DNA of 22,669 nt from an uncultured Eubacteriales bacterium (GTDB lineage: Bacteria; Bacillota; Clostridia; Oscillospirales; Oscillospiraceae), in the NCBI GenBank assembly GCA_900548615.1, contig URKW01000019.1, positions 1 to 22,669 of the forward strand. Direction: 5' to 3'. The position numbers were made by a program, and so were the translations under genes. Shown here piece by piece: positions 21,316 to 22,669 of this stretch. Below the pieces are notes generated by a model. The model saw only the letters and a list, made by a program, of their open reading frames with translations, was not told the DNA's origin and did not search any database. Positions within the stretch are counted from its first letter, which is position 1, and each line of letters begins with the position of its first letter.

Positions 21316-22669
21316 ATGAAATTCCGCCGTTTTTGCACCGTTTTTCTGCTGCTGGCCCTGCTGCTGACGCAGCTCTGGCCCGTTACCGCCTACGCCGTGG
21401 AGGATATCCAGCTGGACGCCAAGGCCGCCCTGCTGGTGGACGGCGCCACCGGCACCGTGCTGCTGGATCAGGACGCCCACACAAAGCAGTACCCCGCCAG
21501 CATCACCAAGGTGATGACGGCGCTGCTGGTGTTCGAGGCCATTGACCGGGGCGAGCTGCGGCTCAGCGACCCCATCACCGCCAGCGCCAACAGCGTGGCG
21601 GGCCTGCCGGACGACGCCAGCACCGCCGACATCGTGGCCGGCGAGACGCTGACGGTGGAGCAGCTGCTGTACTGCCTGCTGGTGGTGTCCGCCAACGAGG
21701 TGAGCAACATTCTGGCCGAGGCCGTCAGCGGCAGCGTCACCGCCTTTGTGGCGCTGATGAACCAGCGGGCACAGGAGCTGGGCTGCGAAAACACCCATTT
21801 CGTCAACACCTCCGGCCTGCCGGATAACGAGCATTACACCACCGCGTGGGATATCTATCTGTTCACCCGCGAGGCCATGAAGTACGACGAGTTCATGACC
21901 ATCGTCAACACCAAGGCCTACGACGTGCCCGCCACCAACAAGAGCGAGGCACGCGAGCTTCACAGCACCAACTACCTGATCTCCAACTGGCGGGCCACCG
22001 GGTATCTCTACAGCGGCGCACAGGGCATCAAGACCGGCTCCACCGACGCGGCGGGCTACTGTCTGGTATCCTCCGCCGTCCGGACTGACCGCCAGCTGAT
22101 CTCCGTGGTGCTGGGTGCCCGGCTGATGACCGCCAGCGACGGCAGCTATAAGGTGGGCAGCTTTACCGAGACCGCCCGCCTGTTTGACTGGGGCTTTGAC
22201 AACTTCACCACCAAGACCGTGCTGACCGAGGACGAGATGATCCAGGAGGTGCCGGTGGCGCTCAGCAAGGAAACCGCGCAGGTGGCCGTCCACCCAGCCT
22301 ACACCGCCGAGGCGGTGCTGCCCGACGATCTGCAGCCGGAGGATCTGGTGCGCACCGTCACGCTGGACGCCGATGTGGTGGACGCACCCGTCAGCGCGGG
22401 ACAGCAACTGGGCACCATCACCCTCAGCTACGGCGATGTGGACTACGCCACCGTGCCGCTGCTGGCGGTGGCGGATGTGAACGCCAGCCGCTTCCTGATC
22501 GTCAAGCAGGCCCTGAAGGAGTTCTTCTCCCGCACTATCGTGAAGGTGCTGATGGTGGTGCTGGTCATTCTGGTGGTGCTGGTGCTGCTGTTCGGCAAGA
22601 CCGTCATGCGCCGCCGCCGTTACGGCAGGGGCCGGGGGCCGCGCGGACGGCGACCCCCCCGGCGGGAGA
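21316..22669 (+). CDS. D-alanyl-D-alanine carboxypeptidase (PBP5/DacF-like), 3' end cut
   Basis: The 451 codons present encode a secreted low-mass penicillin-binding protein that removes the last D-Ala from peptidoglycan stem peptides. A signal peptide ends near TAYA (23-26). The catalytic triad motifs are SITK (Ser62, Lys65), SAN (125-127) and KTG (239-241). A beta-rich PBP5-type C-terminal domain (about 295-395) follows, then one membrane helix (about 415-433, VLMVVLVILVVLVLLFG) and a strongly basic Arg/Gly/Pro tail at the window edge. The ATG at 21316 has GGAG 11 bp upstream. No stop codon occurs before the edge. It diverges from a regulator-kinase-GerMN operon, which suggests shared control of the wall. 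Confidence 0.93.
   Translation, partial: MKFRRFCTVFLLLALLLTQLWPVTAYAVEDIQLDAKAALLVDGATGTVLLDQDAHTKQYPASITKVMTALLVFEAIDRGELRLSDPITASANSVAGLPDDASTADIVAGETLTVEQLLYCLLVVSANEVSNILAEAVSGSVTAFVALMNQRAQELGCENTHFVNTSGLPDNEHYTTAWDIYLFTREAMKYDEFMTIVNTKAYDVPATNKSEARELHSTNYLISNWRATGYLYSGAQGIKTGSTDAAGYCLVSSAVRTDRQLISVVLGARLMTASDGSYKVGSFTETARLFDWGFDNFTTKTVLTEDEMIQEVPVALSKETAQVAVHPAYTAEAVLPDDLQPEDLVRTVTLDADVVDAPVSAGQQLGTITLSYGDVDYATVPLLAVADVNASRFLIVKQALKEFFSRTIVKVLMVVLVILVVLVLLFGKTVMRRRRYGRGRGPRGRRPPRRE

Noticed and set aside
21229..22407. A 392-codon minus-strand open frame
   Set aside because: Antisense to the carboxypeptidase, whose SxxK, SxN and KTG motifs are intact on the other strand.

Overview
The window is GC-rich and gene-dense. 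Small families sit in short operons with overlapping ATGA start/stop junctions, AGGAGG-type ribosome binding sites and sigma-A-like promoters. Several proteins are typical of Gram-positive anaerobes: GerMN lipoprotein, PBP5-like carboxypeptidase, lipoprotein flavodoxin, iron-sulfur flavoprotein, AEC permease, and a DNA polymerase I whose proofreading residues are gone. I infer a chromosomal segment of a Clostridia-class Firmicute, most likely an Oscillospiraceae-like gut anaerobe. This rests on protein style and base composition, not on a database search.

Left part (1-7300): a leftward operon of a divergent peptide deformylase, an OmpR-type response regulator and the start of an ABC ATPase (cut by the window edge). 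It diverges from a small HD-domain, alarmone-hydrolase-like gene. Next come a decayed membrane-protein fragment, a LysR regulator, a rightward MerR-flavodoxin lipoprotein pair, and a leftward pair of iron-sulfur flavoprotein and hexapeptide acetyltransferase. Last is a MarR regulator overlapping an ABC exporter gene that has lost most of its membrane domain.

Middle part (7300-13800): a leftward response regulator-histidine kinase pair lies downstream of a family 2 membrane glycosyltransferase. The glycosyltransferase promoter has OmpR-style direct repeats upstream and a perfect 19-bp hairpin at the predicted mRNA 5' end. Then come a Trp-rich 39-codon small ORF with a UUCG-loop terminator, and a translationally coupled AEC permease-MFS transporter pair.

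Right part (13800-22669): divergent promoters separate the MFS operon from polA-rimI-tsaD (DNA repair/replication, ribosomal protein S18 acetylation, tRNA t6A). These end at a bidirectional terminator shared with a leftward response regulator-histidine kinase-GerMN lipoprotein operon. That operon diverges from a D-Ala-D-Ala carboxypeptidase running off the right edge. Together the last four genes look like an envelope-sensing and peptidoglycan-remodelling module.

No tRNA, rRNA, CRISPR array, transposase or phage gene was seen. I found no clear new defence or mobile system. The most interesting signals are regulatory structures (5' hairpin, tandem TTGACC repeats, TTAAG repeats), a histidine kinase without a usual start codon, gene remnants, and the in-frame ABC exporter deletion.
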